Of a DNA stretch of 64,000 bases, positions 60,914 to 64,000 are shown piece by piece. Origin of the DNA: Flavobacterium soyae (lineage in GTDB: Bacteria; Bacteroidota; Bacteroidia; Flavobacteriales; Flavobacteriaceae); the NCBI RefSeq assembly GCF_021245985.1, contig NZ_JAJQXA010000008.1:173436-237435 (forward strand), given 5' to 3'. The position numbers and the translations under genes were made by a program. The notes below the pieces were generated by a model. The model ran no database searches, was not told the origin of the DNA, and saw nothing but the letters and a program-made list of their open reading frames with translations. Within the stretch, counting starts at the first letter, position 1. The number at the start of each line of letters is the position of its first letter.

Positions 60914-60979
60914 ACAGCCCGCTGCTTTGGTCGGATGTTTATTTCGAAAGAAAAACCAAATGGTCGTTTTGGTTGAAAG

Positions 60980-61019
60980 CTCACTATTTGTATGCAAATA
61001 CAGGTAGTGAGTTTTTTTT
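60980..61019 (+). terminator. Terminator after the 47-residue ORF
   Basis: CTCACTA (60980-60986) and TAGTGAG (61005-61011) pair, with an inner ATTTG / CAAAT stem, followed by eight T. Confidence 0.85.
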
Positions 61020-61316
61020 GCCTTAAATGCATAAACTTTACTCAGTTGAGATGCATTTTGATATGTATTTTTCCATACTTATTTTTCCAATCACTTACTA
61101 TATTTCTTCGCTTTGCCTTAAATTAACCTGAAATATAATTTTGACTGAAAATTATATTTTTGTTAAAATTTAATATTTTCATTGAAAATATTTCTTTATT
61201 CAATAATTAATTTTATTTTAGTTAAAAAATAACTATTAATTCATAAAAATAGAAGAATTTTTCGTATTAAAACATTTAAATCACCCTAATTATGTCCAAC
61301 CAATAACCAAAAACCT

Positions 61317-61367
61317 ATGAAGAAAAACTACTCTGTCTTATTTCGTTTTGTTTGTTATAACTCTTAG
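61317..61367 (+). other. 16-codon ORF in the leader of the TPR gene (leader peptide or gene remnant)
   Basis: ATG 61317 opens MKKNYSVLFRFVCYNS, then TAG. The N-terminus looks like the start of a Bacteroidota signal peptide cut short. Beyond the TAG the same frame stays open for 28 codons. It is either a decayed gene start or a leader peptide in front of the hairpin at 61406-61426. Confidence 0.35.
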
Positions 61368-61405
61368 TTATTTACTAAGAAATTTGATTTTTATGAGAAA
61401 TTAAA

Positions 61406-61440
61406 TTTAGAGACTTATTCTCTAAACTTTACTTTTTTAC
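61406..61440 (+). promoter_or_regulatory. Terminator-like hairpin in the leader of the TPR gene
   Basis: TTTAGAGA (61406-61413) and TCTCTAAA (61419-61426) pair around CTTAT, followed by CTTTACTTTTTT. It lies between the short ORF and the TPR gene, about 90 bases before its ATG. Confidence 0.5.
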
Positions 61441-61530
61441 TTAGTGCAGGCTGAAGTTCTAAACTATCATCTTGCGGCAAAATTCATTCAAAAACTAGAT
61501 CTGTTTTAATAACCAAAACCTAACCGAAAT

Positions 61531-62601
61531 ATGAAAACGAACCTAAAGATATTATCAATGCTGTTATTGATAAATGTCGCAGCATTTGCTCAAAAAGATC
61601 AAATAAAAGAAGCGCAGTCTTTATACGATAAAGGAAAAAGCGAGGAAGCATTGGCAGCTTTAAAAAAAATAGAATATTTGATCGTAAATGCATCCGATGA
61701 AGATAAATCTGATTTCTTTTATATAAAAGGAAATGTCTGTAAAGATCTGGCTTCTAAAAATATAGATGCTGTAAATAACTTTGCTCAAGCTTCGAGCGCT
61801 TATCAGGATATCCTTTTGTATGAAAATGATTCTCGTAATTACAAGTACGCTTTCAAAGCAAATTTAGCTTTAAAAGGAATGAAATCTACACTTGTAGACG
61901 GGGCTTTTAAAGATTATAAAGCTGGAAATTACAAAGAAAGCGCAGGAAAAAGTTATGAAGTATATTTAATTGACAAAAAAGATACATTAAACTTGCTTAA
62001 TGCGGCTGGGGCGGCTTTAACAGGTAAAGATTATGTCTCTGCAATTAAATATTACGAAGAATTGAGAAAAATAAACTATACCGGTAAAGGAATGGTTTAC
62101 TACGCTACAAACAAAAAAACTAAAGAAGAAGAAGCTTTTATTTCTGTTAGTGCCAGAGAATCTAACATTCAGGCTGGTCTTTATGAAAAACCAAGAAATG
62201 TTTTGCCGCCATCTAAAAAAGAAGAAGTTTTAATCTCTTTGGCATTTTCTTATCTGGAAAGAAATGATTATGCAAATGCATTAAAATACTATGAAAGTGA
62301 TCTGCAGTTAAATCCAAATTGTATGGACTGCTATATCAATCTTACTTATGTAAAAATGCAGCTCAAAAAAGAACTGGTTAACCAAATGGATCAGCTTGGT
62401 AATACTCCTAATGAACAAAAGGAGTATGAAAAATTAAGCGCTCAAAAAGATGATATTGTAAGAAGTACAATACCATACCTTCAAAAAGCCTTAACGATAG
62501 AACCTAAAAATCCGGATGTAATTAAATCACTTTTAGGAGTGTACAGATCGCTGGATATGACAAATGAATACAATGCCTTAAAAAGTGGCAGCGGTATGTA
62601 A
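61531..62601 (+). CDS. Exported tetratricopeptide repeat protein
   Basis: A 356-residue protein with a signal peptide (about 1-20, ending AFAQ) and TPR-like helix pairs: EAQSLYDKGKSEEALAALKK, AFKDYKAGNYKESAGKSYEV, GAALTGKDYVSAIKYYEEL, SYLERNDYANALKYYESDLQ and YLQKALTIEPKNPDVIKSLL. TPR proteins hold complexes together; in Bacteroidota several serve in the outer-membrane or T9SS machinery, but I cannot place this one. Convergent with nth, with a shared terminator. Confidence 0.88.
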   Translation: MKTNLKILSMLLLINVAAFAQKDQIKEAQSLYDKGKSEEALAALKKIEYLIVNASDEDKSDFFYIKGNVCKDLASKNIDAVNNFAQASSAYQDILLYENDSRNYKYAFKANLALKGMKSTLVDGAFKDYKAGNYKESAGKSYEVYLIDKKDTLNLLNAAGAALTGKDYVSAIKYYEELRKINYTGKGMVYYATNKKTKEEEAFISVSARESNIQAGLYEKPRNVLPPSKKEEVLISLAFSYLERNDYANALKYYESDLQLNPNCMDCYINLTYVKMQLKKELVNQMDQLGNTPNEQKEYEKLSAQKDDIVRSTIPYLQKALTIEPKNPDVIKSLLGVYRSLDMTNEYNALKSGSGM

Positions 62602-62610
62602 AATAAATAA

Positions 62611-62643
62611 AGAAGCTGCTAAACTTTCTTTTTAGCAGCTTCT
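62611..62643. terminator. Bidirectional terminator between the TPR gene and nth
   Basis: AGAAGCTGCTAAA (62611-62623) and TTTAGCAGCTTCT (62631-62643) are exact 13-bp complements. The hairpin overlaps the 3' end of nth (stop codon at 62619-62621). Confidence 0.85.
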
Positions 62644-63275
62644 TCTATTATAGATTTTTTACCAATTGTTCTGGTAATAATATCTTTTTCTAAACTCCAG
62701 CCTCTTGCAGGCGAATATTCACGTCCGTACCAAATAATCTGTAAATGAAGATCGTTCCACGTGTCTTTTGGAAACAATCTTTTAGCATCCTTTTCAGTTT
62801 GAACAACATTTTTTCCATTCGAAAGATTCCATCTGTGCATCAGTCTGTGAATATGCGTATCAACCGGAAAAGCTGGAACCCCAAAAGCCTGAGACATGAC
62901 AACACTTGCTGTTTTATGTCCAACTGCCGGTAAAGCTTCAAGTGCTTCAAAACTCTGCGGAACTTCACCATTATGCTTTTCAATCAAAATTTCAGATAAA
63001 CCATGAATTCCCTTAGATTTCATTGGCGACAAACCACACGGACGAATAATTTCCTTGATTTCTTCTATAGACATCTTCACCATATCATACGGATTATCAG
63101 CCTTGGCAAACAAAAGCGGTGTAATTTGGTTCACGCGGACATCTGTACATTGCGCCGAAAGTAAAACAGCAATTAATAAGGTATAAGGGTCTTTATGATC
63201 AAGAGGGACAGGTATAGTAGGGTAGAGTTCTTTTAACGTATTTATAACAAATTGTACGCGAGCTTCTTTATTCAT
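62619..63275 (-). CDS. nth: Endonuclease III family DNA glycosylase lacking the Fe-S cluster loop
   Basis: A 218-residue helix-hairpin-helix glycosylase/AP lyase for oxidised pyrimidines in base excision repair. The catalytic Lys121 in LPAVGHKTASVV and Asp139 in PVDTHIHRL are present, as is LLIAVLLSAQCTD. The C-terminal part, where E. coli Nth has four cysteines binding [4Fe-4S], reads IWYGREYSPARGWSLEKDII with no cysteine; only Cys43 and Cys80 exist in the whole protein. Activity is probably kept but the cluster is absent. Confidence 0.92.
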   Translation of the reverse strand: MNKEARVQFVINTLKELYPTIPVPLDHKDPYTLLIAVLLSAQCTDVRVNQITPLLFAKADNPYDMVKMSIEEIKEIIRPCGLSPMKSKGIHGLSEILIEKHNGEVPQSFEALEALPAVGHKTASVVMSQAFGVPAFPVDTHIHRLMHRWNLSNGKNVVQTEKDAKRLFPKDTWNDLHLQIIWYGREYSPARGWSLEKDIITRTIGKKSIIEEAAKKKV

Positions 63276-63321
63276 TTCCGTAATTTTAAAGTGTAAAAAT
63301 AGGGAATTATAAGTTAGGAGT

Positions 63322-63329
63322 TATCTTTG
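63322..63329 (+). promoter_or_regulatory. -7 element (TATCTTTG) upstream of bcp
   Basis: TATCTTTG fits TAnnTTTG and lies 45 bases before the bcp ATG. Confidence 0.5.
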
Positions 63330-63330
63330 T

Positions 63331-63373
63331 TTTTAAATCTAAAATCAACAATCTGAAATCTAAAATAAAAAAT
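63331..63373. repeat. AATCTAAAATC repeat abutting the bcp start codon
   Basis: AAATCTAAAATCAACAATC and TGAAATCTAAAATAAAAAA fill the untranslated leader up to the ATG, as at the flippase gene (42778-42821). Confidence 0.5.
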
Positions 63374-63826
63374 ATGACAACATTAAAAGCAGGCGATAAA
63401 GCACCAAATTTTTCAGGAACAGATCAGGATGGGAAAACACATAAACTGGCAGATTATGCCGGAAAAAAATTAGTAGTATTTTTTTATCCAAAAGCAAGTA
63501 CGCCTGGATGTACCGCTGAAGCTTGCGATTTGAGAGATAATTTTGAGCGTTTTAAAGCCAATAATTATGAACTTTTAGGTGTAAGCGCCGATAGCCAGAA
63601 AGCACAGTCAAAATTTAAAGATAAATATGAATTTCCTTTTCCGTTAATTGCTGATGAAGATAAATCAGTAATCAATGCTTTTGGAGTTTGGGGACCAAAA
63701 AAATTCATGGGAAGAGAATATGACGGAATCCACAGAACCACTTTTGTAATCAACGAAAAAGGAATCATTGAAGAAGTAATCGAAAAAGTAAAAACAAAAG
63801 AACACGCAGCGCAGATTTTGAAATAG
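63374..63826 (+). CDS. bcp: Thiol peroxidase Bcp (peroxiredoxin Q type)
   Basis: A 150-residue atypical 2-Cys peroxiredoxin that reduces hydroperoxides with thioredoxin. The peroxidatic Cys46 and resolving Cys51 are in PKASTPGCTAEACDLRDNF, the five-residue spacing of the Q/BCP class. LLGVSADSQKAQSKFKDKY and GREYDGIHRTTFVI complete the family pattern. It is transcribed away from nth. Confidence 0.96.
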   Translation: MTTLKAGDKAPNFSGTDQDGKTHKLADYAGKKLVVFFYPKASTPGCTAEACDLRDNFERFKANNYELLGVSADSQKAQSKFKDKYEFPFPLIADEDKSVINAFGVWGPKKFMGREYDGIHRTTFVINEKGIIEEVIEKVKTKEHAAQILK

Positions 63827-63837
63827 TTTTTTGTTTC

Positions 63838-63890
63838 AGGTTTCAAGTTTCATGTTGTTTTGCGTGTAGTTTTACCGCAAAGATTCTGTG
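63838..63890. repeat. Fragments of the GTTTCAAGTTTCA and CGCAAAGATTC repeats
   Basis: GTTTCAGGTTTCAAGTTTCA resembles 11809-11827, and CCGCAAAGATTCTGTG resembles an arm of the inverted repeat at 41326-41390. Noncoding, after bcp. Confidence 0.4.
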
Positions 63891-63960
63891 TTGATTTCCA
63901 AATTAAAATCTTAATTTTTATTAGTTTTGTTTTTTCAAGACAGTCTTTGAGCTAGTCTCT

Positions 63961-63999
63961 ATAGCGTGTAAAGCCATTTGTGTTTTCACGCTATTTTTT
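63961..63999. terminator. Terminator-like hairpin at the window end
   Basis: ATAGCGTG (63961-63968) and CACGCTAT (63987-63994), with partial inner pairing TAAA/TTTT, followed by TTTTT. It may serve a gene beyond the window or bcp. Confidence 0.6.
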
Positions 64000-64000
64000 G

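Larger units (their letters stand above)
60914..61530. other. 617-base gap: terminator, AT-rich stretch, short leader ORF and hairpin before the TPR gene
   Basis: Holds the terminator at 60980-61019, then about 290 bases of very AT-rich sequence with no ORF, then a 16-codon ORF (61317-61367) and an 8-bp hairpin followed by T-rich sequence (61406-61440) ahead of the TPR gene. Phrase AATAACCAAAA-CCTA occurs at 61302 and again at 61509, each shortly before an ATG. Confidence 0.55.

Noticed and set aside
60914..61316. tRNA or riboswitch in the long gap before the TPR gene
   Set aside because: No cloverleaf or recognisable aptamer; the sequence is AT-rich and low in stems apart from the terminator.

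Overview
The window is chromosomal DNA from a member of the Bacteroidota, almost certainly Flavobacterium or a close relative. This rests on the AT-rich base composition, on promoters carrying the Flavobacterium-type -7 element TAnnTTTG (with an upstream TTG in the best cases), on a type IX secretion (T9SS) C-terminal sorting domain, on a SusC/SusD pair, on families typical of the group (YfhO, and the DUF4834, DUF3810 and DUF4956 families) and on many short dispersed intergenic inverted repeats. I see no rRNA or tRNA gene, CRISPR array, insertion sequence or prophage.

Layout. 1-2.3 kb: the 3' end of yidC, an exported MORN-repeat protein and a DUF4956 membrane protein. 2.5-4.4 kb: an exported PEP-synthase/glucan-dikinase-like protein (minus). 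4.5-8.8 kb: mnmA, a T9SS subtilisin-like protease, a nitronate monooxygenase/FabK-like flavoenzyme and a small exported protein. 8.9-16.7 kb: Pr6Pr membrane protein, DUF4268 protein, CoA-type NUDIX hydrolase, acyltransferase, an ECF sigma/membrane protein pair, a DUF3810 metalloprotease-like protein, a ParE-type toxin pair, pepD and a 36-residue basic peptide gene. 16.8-21 kb: carboxypeptidase-regulatory-like protein, DEAD-box helicase, rdgB, DUF2809. 21.4-25.2 kb: a GH88 hydrolase followed by three tandem paralogous lipoproteins and a membrane-anchored protein. 25.3-27.6 kb: a GltB-like flavoprotein and a NYN/LOTUS protein.

27.8-34 kb is a nitrite/nitric-oxide island: an Rrf2 regulator with three cysteines, an azurin-like lipoprotein, the iron-sulfur repair protein Ric, a polytopic membrane protein, then divergently a Cu nitrite reductase fused to cytochrome c, a NirV-like protein and a SCO copper chaperone. 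A palindrome ATAAAAGA-N8-TCTTTTAT precedes ric and nirK, and a close variant overlaps the promoter of the Rrf2 gene, which suggests a small regulon for an NO-sensing repressor. 

34.3-44.3 kb: an alpha-oxoamine synthase (sphingolipid or sulfonolipid base synthesis), a small lipoprotein, an acyltransferase-like protein, an outer-membrane beta-barrel, DUF4834, YfhO, a glycosyltransferase and a flippase (an envelope glycan group). 45-47.8 kb: uvrA. 48-59.8 kb: a polysaccharide utilisation locus for a beta-1,3/1,4-glucan such as laminarin: a propeller/Y_Y_Y/HTH sensor-regulator, SusC, SusD, a lipoprotein with two repeated beta-sandwich modules, and two GH16 endoglucanases. 60-64 kb: an ECF sigma factor with a 47-residue downstream ORF, a TPR protein with an unusual leader, an endonuclease III lacking its Fe-S cluster cysteines, and a bcp peroxiredoxin.

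Most interesting to me are the shared operator in the nitrite/NO island, the exported dikinase-like protein, the lipoprotein paralogue series in which two genes each have their own promoter, and the families of structured intergenic repeats.
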